Part shown: one piece after another, positions 1-11,276 of the stretch
Layout: the number at the start of each line of letters is the position of its first letter
Position numbering within the stretch: the stretch's first letter is position 1
From: Erythroxylum novogranatense
Lineage: Eukaryota > Streptophyta > Magnoliopsida > Malpighiales > Erythroxylaceae
DNA: 64,000 nucleotides
Assembly (NCBI GenBank): GCA_029891385.1
Contig: CM057235.1
Span: forward strand, 23,367,120-23,431,119
Direction of reading: 5' to 3'
The notes under the pieces: generated by a model
Told to the model about the DNA's origin: nothing
The model's database searches: none
What the model saw: only the letters and a program-made list of their open reading frames with translations
Translations under genes and position numbers: made by a program

Positions 1-1774
1 TAGCAATTTTCCAGCGGGCTCTCTCAAGGAAAAACTCAACAATAACTCAGCAATTTAAAAGAATGCACACACATACCCTTTTCCAAGGCCATACACAGGT
101 CGTAAATCAACAATTTCACATGATACTAGAGAGTACTAGAACTCTCATTCACATCTACCAATCATACAAGAATTCATACACAACTTTAGTTACATATCAA
201 CATATTCATCAAAATCAAGTACAAAATACAGAATATGAGATGCTCAATGTTTGATATGCTTATAAAGCTATTCCAAAAGCTGGTTACTAACTTAATACAA
301 AAGTATCTAGGATTCTTGGAGTTATGTCCGATGCCTTGCAAGGTTCCGAGTTCAACTTGAATTTGCACCTGAGGAGGGAGAATGGGGTGAGCAAACACGA
401 CTCAGTGGCTAACACGTTTATAGCCATCGAGTAATGAGCCACACAACACATAAACAAGGATCCGAAGCAATAGCAATTTATCATATGAAACACAAATAAT
501 CCAAAATCATCACATAAGGTAGAACATGCGAATTTATATCAATCAACCACATATTATGCATCATAAACACAATTAAAAGATGGAATGCACACAATTGGCT
601 CGAGAGTTCCTTAAACACAACGAATAAATCGAAGTTTATCGTAAACACAACGAGTCCATTTTCGGATCTCATGGGCCACAAGCGGGCTACCGGGAGAAGG
701 CTAGGGGAGGTCAACGTGCACATGACTAACGATATAGGTTCTCTCTTGCCCAATCACAACCAATTTATGCTCACATATTCAAACACAAAAATAGCATTTT
801 ATGCTTCTTTCATTGTATCAAATCATCATGGTTTCGCTCTTTTCTTTCAAATAAAGGGAAATACACTTTCAATATACTCACAATTAACAAAGATAGCACA
901 CATAGGGCATTTGCCCATTACACAATAACTATAAAAATGTTACCCACCTATCGTCGGTATCCGAATTCAAGATTTCCCTTCCTCCTTGTCTTGAGTGGGA
1001 TTTTCTTGAGTTCCTTCAATTAAATCATACTTCATTCAATAAATACATTTTAAAAGAAAGTCATAATATTCATAAATCAAGCAAAGATGAAAATAACTTT
1101 AAACCTAACCTACCCATAGGACATTTAAGCTAGAATAACCATAACCTTAGCTTAAAAGTCCCTAAAATCTATAGATCTCACCTTTCTCTCTATCTTTCTT
1201 CAATCTCTACACAAACCCTAACTTCCATCCTACACCATTCTTAAACCTAGCTTAAGCAAAGATGGAACTTACCTCTCACAAGTAGTTTTCTCCTCTTTTT
1301 CCTCTTCTTTCTTCTTTCCTCCAAGCCTCCTACGGCTCTCCCTCTTCTTCTTGGCCGAAAGCTCTTCTTTTCCTTAACTCACGTTTTGCTTCTCTTCTTT
1401 CCTTTAAGTCTACGACACTTACTTCCTTCTCTAACAACCTAATTCATTATCTTTCACTTAAAGCCCTCCTCCAAAACTACATAGTTTTGATACTCCTTAA
1501 AGCTCTCCTTATAACTTACAAGGCTTTGGGCTCTCCTCCTCCTCACAAGCCCACTACACTTAACCACTTAAATTCTAAAGCCCATACTTTCCAATATTAA
1601 GTCCAAGCCTTCATTTAATTTCTAACTTCTAATCCCAATCATACTTGCTAATTCCAAGACTCAATAAAATATATATCTATATAAACACATAATTAAAACA
1701 ATTAAAGCAAGAATAGCAAATAAATCAATAAATAATCAATTAAATAAACGAAAATTTTTTTTCGGGGCCCAACA
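1..1774 (-). mobile_element. Ty3/gypsy-type LTR (solo or partial), left end outside the window
   Basis: Read on the minus strand, this begins at position 1774 with TGTTGGGCCCCG, a TG start followed by an A/T-rich tract. It contains near 345-390 the complement of a GCTCACCCC...CTCAGGTG block. The same block occurs about 1.4 kb from the LTR start in two other LTRs of this window (9.4-11.3 kb and 19.1-22.9 kb), so the three look like one broad LTR class. It interrupts the gag zinc-knuckle frame of the copia element that resumes at 1775. It has no coding capacity. The outer end and the matching target duplication lie left of the window, so I cannot tell a solo LTR from the edge of a full element. 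The pyrimidine-rich stretch 1270-1560 is part of it. Confidence 0.65.
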
Positions 1775-2520
1775 AGAAAAGACATCTATCATATGCTACG
1801 AGTGTAATCAACCTGGACATTACAAGTCCGAATGTCCTACTCTGAAAAAGAAACCAAAGAAGTGTAGAGAAGGCAAGAAAAGCATGATGGCAACATGGGA
1901 AGATATAGATTCATCAGAGTCAGACACAAATTCCGAGTCATCTGAACATGCTAATATCTGCCTTGTAGCCGAGGAAGAAAGTGATGAGGAGGTAACTTCT
2001 GAATACGAAAACTTGCATGAAGCCTATTCAGAATTATTAGAAGATTCTCATGCTATTCTGAAACAGTACAAACTGTTAAGAAAGAAGTATATAGAAAATC
2101 TTAAACATACAGATGAGATAGAGAGAGAAAATGCATGCTTAAAGAAACAACTAGAGGATAAAAAGAAAGTTGTAGATAGATCCGATGAAATAAATCAGTT
2201 AAAGCTTAGAATTAAAAGTCTTTCATCTGATTTAGCTTCATTCATTGAGAGTACAAAGAGAATGAATGAGATGCTAGGAAAATGTAGACATCCGAGCGAT
2301 AAAACCGGATTAGGGTTTTCGGATAATAAATCTCATTATAATAAGAAGCATCTTTCTCAAAATAGAGGGAATTATCAAACACGTTTTCATCAACAGTTTA
2401 ATAAAAGGCATCAGAAAACTCATTATATGCATACTACTAACCAGAAAGGACCCAAGAAAATATGGGTACCAAAGAGTAAAATAGTTTCTCCTGCAGATAT
2501 CCTTCCTTGGAAAATACGAC
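1775..2520 (+). pseudogene. Copia A gag C-terminal part (zinc knuckle and coiled coil)
   Basis: An open frame runs from the LTR junction to the stop at 2598-2600. A CX2CX4HX4C zinc knuckle, CYECNQPGHYKSEC, is read at 1794-1835 and would bind element RNA during packaging. It is followed by an acidic serine-rich stretch and then a long Glu/Lys/Leu-rich segment (about 2000-2270) with coiled-coil character. A basic His/Asn/Gln-rich tail ends in KKIWVPKSK. The protease continues in a different frame from about 2515, so a frameshift separates gag from protease in this copy. The capsid half is missing because of the LTR inserted at 1774. Confidence 0.75.
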
Positions 2521-4165
2521 AAGCACCGTTGGTATTTAGACAGTGGCTGCTCGTGACATATGACGGGAAGAAGGTCTATGTTCCTAGATCTTCAGTATAA
2601 GAAGGGAGGATCAGTAACTTTCGGAGACAACCAGCAGGGCAAGATAATTGGAATCGGTAAGATAGGTAAAGATTCCTTTGCATGCATAGATAATGTATTG
2701 CTTGTTGATGGTCTGAAGCACAATTTGATAAGTGTTAGTCAATTGTGTGATTCTGGTTTCATAGTCACATTCAATCAAAATCTTTGTGAAGTCAGAAACA
2801 AAGATGGATTTATATTCTTTTCTGCCAAGAGAAGAAATAACCTTTATAAAATTGATTTAGAGGATTTTCAAGATCAAAATATTTCATGTTTTCTATCTTC
2901 AGAAGAAGAAATACTAATCTGGCATAAAAAGCTAGGTCATGTCTCTTTTAAACATATTTCAAAGTTGACAAAATTTGATTTGGTAAGAGGCTTACCAAAA
3001 ATGAGTTTGGAAAAAGAATTTTTCTGTGAAAGTTGTTTGAAAGGAAAACAAGTTAAAACATCTTTTTCTTCTAAAAATTTTGCAACATCTTCTAGACCTT
3101 TAGAGTTGTTACATATGGATTTATTTGGTCTAACTAGGACAATAAGTCTTGGCGGAAAGACATATGGACTTGTTATTGTTGATGACTTTACTAGATTTTG
3201 TTGGATATTGTTCTTGTCACACAAAGATGAATCCTTTAAATGTTTTAAGACCCTTTCTAGAAAGTTACAGATTGAAAAAGGAGTATCTATAGTCAGTATT
3301 AGGAGTGACCATGGTGGAGAGTTTGAGAATGAGAAGTTCAGAATATTCTGTGAGGAGAATGGAATTTTCCACAATTTCTCAGCCCCTAGAACCCCACAAC
3401 AGAATGAAGTTGTTGAAAGGAAGAACAGGACGATTCAAGAGATGGCAATGACTATGCTGTGTAAGATGAATCTTCCTAAGTACTTCTGGGCAGAAGCTGT
3501 GAATACAGCGTGCTATATTCAAAATAGAATACTGTTGCGACCTGTGTTAAAGAAGACTCCTTATGAGTTATGGAATGGAAGGAGACCAAACATATCTTAT
3601 TTTTATCCATTCGGGTGCAAGTGTTCTATTCTGAATACAAAGGAGCTGTTGGATAAATTCGACTCAAAGACCTACTCAGGAATATTTCTAGGCTACTCAT
3701 CATCGTCTAAGGCCTTTCGGGTATATAACTCTATCTCAAAGACAGTTGAGGAAACCATCCATGTCAAGTTTGATGATCGTTCTCAAACCCGTAAGGAAGA
3801 TGACATGGAGAGTGAAGGACCTTCGAAGAATTTAGATGATACAACAGAAACTCCATCATCAGGAACTCAAGTAGAAAAGACTGAGGATATTCCAGAAATT
3901 ATAGGTTTTAAGAGAGATTAGAAATATAGAAGTTCTCATCCAGAAGAGCTAATTATCGGAGAGACCTCAGAAGGAGTAAGGACAAGGTCCAAATTCAGAA
4001 GAGAAGCTAATGTGGCTTTCATTTCTGAAATAGAGCCTAAGAAGATTGAGGAAGCTCTTCAGGATGAAGCATGGATTTTAGCCATGCAAGAGGAGCTGAA
4101 TCAGTTTACTAGGAATAAGGTTTGGTCCTTAGTTAAAAACCCTCGAAGAAATCCATTATCGGACC
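2515..4165 (+). pseudogene. Copia A protease-integrase part of pol
   Basis: The protease motif WYLDSGCS is read at 2530-2553 with catalytic Asp codon 2539-2541, and a TGA follows at 2554-2556. From 2557 the frame stays open to a TAG at 3919-3921, probably a former Trp codon. It encodes a GAG-pre-integrase segment with an HHCC zinc site (His near 2923 and 2938, the two Cys near 3025-3040). The integrase core has Asp codons at 3118-3120 and 3307-3309 and a Glu codon at 3415-3417, giving DX35E spacing. The catalytic triad is intact. After the TAG the same frame reads on through the pol linker to a TAA near 4180. The RT then continues in another frame from about 4150, so at least two stops and one shift disable the region. 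Confidence 0.85.
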
Positions 4166-5560
4166 AGATGGGTCTTTAAGAATAAGTTAGACGAATTAGG
4201 GAGAGTAAGTCGGAATAAAGCTAAATTAGTAGCGCAAGGCTATAATCAGCAAGAAGGGATAGACTACAATGAGACGTATGCTCCAGTAGCAAGACTTGAA
4301 GCTATTCGGATATTGCTAGCATATGATGTTTGTCATAACATAAAGCTTTTTCAGATGGACGTGAAGAGCGCCTTTCTGAATGGTTTTATAGACGAAGAGG
4401 TGTATGTGAAGCAACCTCCTGGCTTCGAGGATGTTAAGAATCCAGAACATGTCTATAGACTTCATAAAGCTTTATACGGCTTAAAGCAAGCTCCTAGAGC
4501 TTGGTATGATCGTCTAAGTAATTTTCTCTTAGAGAATGGGTTTACTAGAGGTCAAGTGGATAAAACGTTTTTCAGAAAGAATTATGAGAATGATTTTATC
4601 TTAGTGCAAATCTATGTCGATGATATCATATTTGGTGCTACTTCAAAGAAGTTGTGTATGAGTTTTGAGAGTCTGATAAAAAATGAATTTGAAATGAGTA
4701 TGATGGGTGAGTTAAAGTTCTTTCTTGGGTTGCAAGTTAAGCAAACCGAAGAGAAAATCTTTATCCATCAACAAAAGTATGTGAAAGAATTGTTGTGTAA
4801 ATTTGATATGAATAATGTGAAGCCTATGGCAACTCCGATGCATCCTTCAAACCTGTTGTCAAAAATGAACTTGGTAAGAAAGTGGATCAAACCCTGTATA
4901 GAGGGATGATCGGTTCTTTCTTGTATCTTCATGACAAGTAGACCGATATTACGCTCAAGTATGCTTTTGTGCAAGGTTTCAGGCCAATCCTAGAGAGTCT
5001 CATTTTATTGTTGTTAAAAGAATTATGAGATATCTCGCAGGTACTACTGATCTTTTCTTAATGTTTGAGAAAGGTAAATATTTCAGGTTAATCGGATATT
5101 GCGATGCGGACTATGCCGGAGATATAATTTAGAGGAAGAGCACTAGTAGAGGATGTCACTTTTTTGGCGCAAACCTAGTGTCCTGGTCAAGCAAGAGACA
5201 AAGCTCGATCGCTCTATCAATAGCCGAAGCCGAGTATATGTCTGCCACAAGTTGTTGTTCACAAACATTATGGATCAAATATCAACTAGAAGATTATTCA
5301 GTTCAAGAAGAAGAGATCCCAATCTATTGTGACAACACCAGTGCCATCAATCTGTCAAAGAATCTGATACAACATTTGAGAGTAAAGCATATCGAAGTTA
5401 GATATCATTTCTTGAGAGACTACGTTCAGAGGAAGGCGGTGTCACTACAGTTCGTTGAAATAGAGTATCAATAGGCAGATATCTTCACTAAACCATTGAG
5501 TGAAGATCGGTTTAAGGAAATCAGACGAAACCTCAACATGGTTATGTTAAATGACCAGTC
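4150..5560 (+). pseudogene. Copia A reverse transcriptase-RNase H
   Basis: RVT_2-type reverse transcriptase: MDVKSAFLNG near 4350, YGLKQAPRAWY near 4470 and the catalytic YVDD at 4613-4624. The frame is open to 4909, then a frameshift near 4880 leaves the connection region in other frames (4920-5170). RNase H follows at 5178-5474 with the WSSKRQSSIALSIAEAEY block and a CDNTSAI block, ending at a TAG (5472-5474). The usual copia terminal motif ADIFTKPL is read just after that stop. The enzyme would copy element RNA to DNA in the virus-like particle, but this copy is broken. Confidence 0.85.
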
Positions 5561-5833
5561 AGGCTAGAAGACCGTCAAATTTAATGGCGTCAGAAACAGT
5601 AGTTTACAGCTGTAACTTCTCTCACAAGAAAGTTTTGGGGGGAAAAGTTTGATAACCTTGAGGATCCCAATGATTCTAGAACCCATCGGATAAGACCCTT
5701 CGAGTAGTCTGAAACTATAATCACTTCGATTACTTTTACTCCCAGACGTTTCAACTCTCTCCCGAGAAAAACTCTCGCAAACAACTTTACTTTTGAAGAA
5801 TATCCTACCAGAAGTAGTTTCAAATCAGAAGCA

Positions 5834-8151
5834 ATGGAGCCAGCTATGATGTTCGGAACGCATGTGGACTTCGAATCTCTGAAGAGAGATGCTATGGATG
5901 TTGAACCAGAAATTGTAGAAGCTGGGTGGAGAAATTTCTTCCAGGTATGGGAACCAGTGTATATAGACGAGGTATATGACTTCTGGAAGCATGCGCAACT
6001 GGTTGATAACACCATCATCTCCACAGTAGATGTAATAACTGTTATTGTGACAAAGGAGTTAGTAGAGAAGGTGATTGAATGCTCTTCGGTTGGAGAAACC
6101 CTATCAACCAAAGCCGGATGGATGTCCAAGGTTAGTATGAAGGAAGAAGATGTCAGAAAACAGTTATATGGAGCTAATGACCCATGGGAGAGGAATACTT
6201 CAAGTCTAGTCCCGAAGGCTAGGGTTCTTCATGCGATTTTGTTTAATTGCATCTTACCAAGAGCCGGGTTAAGACATCTTGTGACTACCTTGGATGAGCA
6301 ATGTCTGTTCTATCTACTGAATCGCCGACCAATAGACCTACCATTTTTTATCTTTCATTATATGGTTAAGGGGATGAAGGATACCAACAATTATCCTTAC
6401 GACATGCTACTCACCAGAATTTTTAAGGAATCCGGAGTCCTTCTTCACAGAGGAATAAGAAGGATGGTATCTGTCAAGAGTACCATTAACTCAGATACTA
6501 TCAGAAGAATGGGCTTGAAGACTGTGGTGAAAGTAGAAGCAAAGTCTACAAAGAAAGCTAGAACGGAGGGGGAGCGGTTACAGAAGAAGTCTCCCGCCAG
6601 AAGCTCTAAATCTCAAGTAAGTATGAGATTACCGATAGATGAAAGAAGAAAACTATCAGGTAGACCATTGATAAAACAGGCAAGTCCTCAAAGGAAGTGA
6701 GCCCGGTTGGAGGACGTAAGAAGGTCTTGTGAAAAGAAAAGGAGAGAATCTTTGGGTGAGATCTCTAAAAGGCAAAGAGATCACCTAGATTCGCACTCAT
6801 GACAACAGGAAGACAAGAGAGCCAGAGAGCAGAGTCAAGCAGAAGTATCTGGATCTCTCGAGTACCGAAAGGAACAAGATCTCTAGTCTCAATTTTAGAA
6901 GAAGACTCAGCCAAACAGGCTAAAGAGACTGAGAAGAAAAGAAAGTCGGAGTCTGAGAAGGAAAAATCTCAAGTGCAGAAATCTTCGAGACTGACTGAAG
7001 CAGAAGAAAAGACTAAGAAAATTAGTCGGAAGAAGAGTGTGTCCACAGCTGGGGAAGTTAGTCGAAAGAAAGATACCCTCAATGTTGCTCAAAAGGAAAA
7101 GGAAATTGAGCATAGCATTGTTTAGGATATTCCCACTGCTCAACAAGAGGAACCAGAGGAGCTAAGCCTGGTTCAGGAGAATCCTATTGAAGCTCAACCA
7201 GAGGCAACAGCAAAACCAAACTTGGTTCAGGTACCACAGGAGAAAAATGATGAACCTGGTCTGATTGTATTCAACTATTCCAAAATTTTGAGAAAACACA
7301 AGTTGAAGATCAGAATGGTTGAAGTTGTTACCAAGAGGAGGACTGCAATCACCATCTGTAATCAACCAAAGAAGAAGATAATGGCTGTAGTATAACCTAT
7401 TTCAATAAATAGTGACACATGGCATTTATTGAATGAAGATGAAAAGACTTTCTATGATGTCTTGAGGGATGTTGCTACAAAGCCATACCCTACAAAAATG
7501 TCTAGCAAACCGTGTAATATTTATCCAATCACAGAGAAGACAGAAATAAAGGTTGTACCGGATATTCAGCTAAGATATCCTTTGGATTTCAATAAGGGGA
7601 AGTCAAAGCTATATCCTGAAGAAATCAGTGATGATCTGTCCGCAGATCAAATTGAAGAAGAAGTGCGTAAAATTGATGAAGCATGCGCTTATAAGGAGAA
7701 TAAAGATGGAGCTAGTTGTAGCTACACTAAGAATGAAAACTGTCCAGTAGGGGGAAGAATAATAACAGGGACGTTTATTGAACTCCTTGTCCAGATGGTT
7801 TTGCATATTAGGCCCTTATCTAATACAATGTCTATTGAAGCTGAAGCTATACCCCTGCAAAGAAGACAATTGCTAATGCTACCTGCTCCTTTCGATTTAG
7901 ATCTTCCTGAATCTAATGTATTCGTTCATCCACCAAGTTTTGAGGTTGTTGATGACTACATTCCCTCCTCGGACGCATATGCTACAACAATTGCGTTCAC
8001 TGCTCCCTCAGCAGATAATGATCAATCCTCCTCACCGTTAGACTCACAAGCTGAAATAAGCAAATTACGCGAAGAAGTCAACGAGATAAAGGAGACAATG
8101 AATGATTTGAAGAAGATGATGACAGAACTGCTGAAGAGTCATCGTCGTTGA
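5834..8151 (+). pseudogene. SIRE-type env-like ORF downstream of RNase H
   Basis: Three collinear open stretches (5834-6700, 6799-7125, 7429-8151) span about 2.3 kb, close to the size of a single env-like frame of SIRE-type elements. The first, 288 codons, starts MEPAMMFGTHVDF and holds a globular domain with LDEQCLFYLLNRRPIDLPFF. This recalls the plant-transposon-associated domain also seen in Athila-type ORFs (by memory, not searched). The middle is Lys/Glu/Ser-rich. The last 35 residues (from AEISKLREEVNEI) form an amphipathic heptad pattern, a likely coiled coil, as reported for SIRE env-like proteins. The second and third stretches share a frame, broken by TAG 7123-7125 and TAA 7393-7395. 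A shift and a TGA lie between 6698 and 6799. I see no clear transmembrane segment or signal peptide, so an envelope role is unproven. Confidence 0.65.
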
Positions 8152-8176
8152 TCATTTTTTATTATAACAAATAGGG

Positions 8177-8233
8177 GGAGAAGAGAATGAGCAGAGGAGA
8201 AGAGAATGAGCAGAGGAGAAGAGAATGAGCAGA
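8177..8233 (+). repeat. Three tandem copies of a 19-bp unit before the polypurine tract
   Basis: The unit GGAGAAGAGAATGAGCAGA is repeated exactly three times (8177-8195, 8196-8214, 8215-8233), just after the env-like stop and upstream of the polypurine tract. The surrounding DNA to 8300 is also purine-rich. Identity between units implies recent slippage. Confidence 0.9.
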
Positions 8234-8370
8234 AAATAACTTCAAAGGGTGTGACTGAAGGAGACGAAGAAAAGAAAGGAAGAAGAGAAAGAAGAATTTT
8301 TGAAGATAATTTTTTTATGTGTTAAACATTGTATTTTGTTTTCTTTTTATGTGTATAATTTGTTATCATC

Positions 8371-8384
8371 AAAAAGGGGGAGAT
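8371..8384 (+). promoter_or_regulatory. Polypurine tract of copia A
   Basis: AAAAAGGGGGAGAT lies directly against the TGTTAA start of the 3' LTR. This is the RNase H-resistant primer for plus-strand DNA synthesis in LTR retrotransposons, and its position fixes the LTR start. Confidence 0.85.
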
Positions 8385-9368
8385 TGTTAAGTCAAAATGA
8401 CTTTACAGATATATGATTTTGATGAATAACAAAGAAGTAGAAAAGCAGAAACAAAATAGAGAATGCACGAGGGAGAATAAAACATGATGCGCATTTAAGT
8501 TAAAAGATGTATTTAAAAAAGACAAACGAAGATTAAAAAAAAGACGGAGAAGTATAGACACAGACATAAGACGAGACGCAGACGCAGACGCAAAATAAAA
8601 TACAGACGCAGACGCAGACGCAAAATAAAATACAGACGCAGACGCAGACGCAAAGTAAAACACAGGCATAGACGCAGACGCAAAGTGAAAAGCAGACGCA
8701 GACTCAAAGAGAAAAGCAGACGCAGAATTCAAAAGAAGACGCAAGAGTCAGTTCGAGTTAGTTACAGAACTCAACTGATTAACCGTTTCTTTCAAGATTC
8801 AAGAAACAAGATTCAAGAATCAAGAAGCAGTTGCAGACGAAGACTATAAATACGAGTCGAAGTCTAAGATTGCAAAGTTAGAAAAATTAGCAAAAGTTAG
8901 CCAAAATTAGCGAAAGCAAACATTGTGCAAATTAGCTGAGAGCTAGTGTTTACTGTAACAAGTCTCAAATACTTTTGTAAGAAAGTAGCACAGATAGCCT
9001 GCAGAGGCTAAGAGTGTAAGAATACTGAGTGTAGAGACCTGAAGAGGCTCGGAAAGAATACTTGTATACATTGAAGAGATAGTGAAATCTCAGAAAGAAC
9101 TCTGAAGACTGGACGTAGCCCACGGTTTGAGATGAACCAGGATAAAATCACTGTGTCAACTTCTCTCTACCTTATATCTCTTAAAGTTCAAAGTTTTGTT
9201 ATTACTTAATTTTTCGAAACAAGTTTTCAAAGTTTTGATTGACTGGAACTTACTAAAGTTTCTGTAAAAGAACTAGTTTTTAATGAAACAGTTTTGAAAG
9301 AGTCATCAAAAAGGGGAATACACAATTCAACCCCCCCTTCTCGTGTATTCACTATCGTATTATAAACA
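8385..9368 (+). mobile_element. 3' LTR of copia A
   Basis: It starts with TGTTAAGTC immediately after the polypurine tract and ends near TATAAACA. Shortly before the end is a run of seven cytosines (CAACCCCCCCTTCTCG), a hallmark of SIRE-like LTR ends. The right border (CA at 9367-9368) is inferred without the partner LTR and could be off by some tens of bases. It contains the hexamer array at 8575-8724 and a possible TATA box (CTATAAATAC near 8843). Confidence 0.7.
8575..8724 (+). repeat. GACGCA hexamer / 30-bp minisatellite inside the LTR
   Basis: Units of 30 bp are built from two to three GACGCA hexamers plus a 12-bp A-rich spacer (AAATAAAATACA and variants). They are repeated about four times with a shorter last unit, then trail off. 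The array lies in the 5' part of the LTR upstream of a TATA-like sequence, a position where tandem repeats often act as enhancers in plant copia LTRs. Confidence 0.85.
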
Positions 9369-11276
9369 TTGTACTAACGTGTGATTTACTTCAAAGGGTA
9401 CTATTGGCAAGACATTGAAGTATAAAAGACATAAGGCTTAAATGGAAGGGCAAATGGGACAATTCTCAGTCATTAAGGGCATAATTGGAAGAAGAAGTGT
9501 TGTCTTGCTTATAAATGAAGAAGAAAAAAGTGAATGGAAGGATAAGCAGAAGATAAGAATGAAAATTTAAGAGAAAAGAGAGAGAGAAATACAAAGAGAA
9601 GGAGAGAAGGAGAGAAAGAAGAGAAAACAAGATAGGGTTTCAATTTCTCTAGCCTATAAGAGAGATTTTGAGATTGTTTAAGAAAGGAAAAAGGAAGAGG
9701 AAGAGAAAAACTTCCCTTTGAGTTAAGGATCCCTTCATTTTGTGAAGAATGAAGGTAAGATCATTTTAAATCTTTTGGATTTTTGGAGGGATTTTAGTTC
9801 ATGGAGTCTAAAAAAGGTTTGGGTTTAAGTATTCTAGAACCAATTTTAGTGATTGTGCTTTGAGGAATTTTCAATTAAAAACCCTATTGAGTGGGATTTT
9901 TGTTATTGAACATAGGGATCAAAGAGACAAGAGGAACAAGAGAAGAGGCTTTTTGAGCAAGTCTATAAGCAGGGAAATCAAGGTGGGTACATGTTTATAA
10001 TAGAGTAAATAAGCCACTACTATTTTCTTTAAATCAAAGAAAGTTTAATGGTTCCAATTGCATCATAAGTGTTGCATTCATTGCCCATGAATGATTTATG
10101 AAATTTGTTATGTGTTTTGCTACATGAGTTTTGTGATGACTTATAAAAGTGATTTCTTTTGAAATGATCGAATTTATATGAAATCATGTTTTCGAGAATG
10201 GTTTTCAAGATATATATCAAGTATATGAAGAAGCAAGTTTACAAGAAGTGCCATTTTGGGCAACAAGCTTACAAGATTTTGAAATATATGTGTTATGTGG
10301 GTTTGTGGTGGTCTGTTATGTCTATCAAATGCACTTGATTAGAAAGGCCTCTCCTGCCTGCTCGCTAGCGGCATGGAGCTCCTTCACAGACTCTCATAAG
10401 TTTACGGCTACGCAAGACCATTTTGTAGGATTGCGATAGTACATTCTGTTTACGGTTACACAGGACCTGTATGGGAAACGTGTAGTACGTTCCGTTATGG
10501 ATCCACCCAAACCATTTCTGATGTGCTTATGTGCTTTTGATCTATTGAAAAGTTTAATGCATACATGATTTATAACTGCTCGTGAATTGTTTGATAAATT
10601 GAAAATTTTAAGAAACAAGTGTTTGAGGATTTTGAGGAATTTTATTGCGAAATTAGTATAGTTTCAAAAATGTACAATGGCAATGAGTTTTGAAAATGAT
10701 TTTTGCTTATCTTTTTATTATAAAATGTTACCTATGAGCTTTCGAGCTCACCCCCTCTCTGTCCCCTCCTCAGGTGATAGTTAAGAAGTCAAGTGAGCAA
10801 GAGTGTAAAGGAAATTCTTCAAATTCGCTATTTTGTATTTCAAGCTAGATTTTGTAACCAGGAGGGTTTAGTTACATTTATGAAAATTAGTAGTTCTTGT
10901 AACTTTTGTAATTTGAGATTTCGGATTATGTTGTAAAATGGCTTAAAAAGCCATTATAGCTTAGTAAAATCCTTTTGTTTTGAGGGTATTGAAATGTAAA
11001 TGAGGAAAATTGTTGTATGAAATCTATTAAAGAGTATGATGAAGTAAAGATAAGAGAATCTTATGACTTTTTAACAAGAGTTGGACTTCAAATTCAGAGA
11101 TAGGGTCCAACATTAAGGTAATAAATTTGTTTCGATATTCGATTGTCATGGGCACGCCACCCTTGTGGGATGATGCCTAATAAGGGTTCTTTTGGAAATA
11201 ACCCTACAGGATCATACGCTCAAGTATTATGATATTCGCAATAGGTTGGGTTCTGGAAATGGGTCCCAACACAACT
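9369..11276 (+). mobile_element. Ty3/gypsy-type LTR, plus strand (borders approximate)
   Basis: It carries GAGCTCACCCC...CCTCAGGTGATAG at 10743-10790, the same landmark as in the minus-strand LTRs at 1-1774 and 19092-22865, about 1.4 kb from the presumed start. It probably ends GGGTCCCAACA at 11276, and an alternative end is GGGTCCAACA near 11112. I could not find a TG start or target duplication on the left, so this may be a truncated solo LTR abutting copia A. No coding capacity. A purine-rich 5' leader-like stretch (9540-9730) is included. Confidence 0.5.

Larger units (their letters stand above)
1775..9368 (+). mobile_element. SIRE-type Ty1/copia retrotransposon A, 5' part lost
   Basis: The order is gag zinc knuckle, protease, integrase, reverse transcriptase, RNase H, an extra env-like frame, polypurine tract and 3' LTR. 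Integrase before RT defines Ty1/copia. A long extra frame after RNase H and an LTR ending shortly after a run of cytosines are typical of the SIRE/Maximus lineage. The 5' LTR, primer-binding site and most of gag are not present because a gypsy-type LTR sits at 1-1774. All frames carry stops or shifts, so this copy cannot make its own proteins. The missing 5' portion could continue left of the window. Confidence 0.85.

Noticed and set aside
8403..8744. Two minus-strand open frames rich in Ala-Ser-Ala and Leu-Arg repeats
   Set aside because: They are translations of the GACGCA minisatellite in the copia A LTR, with no independent support.
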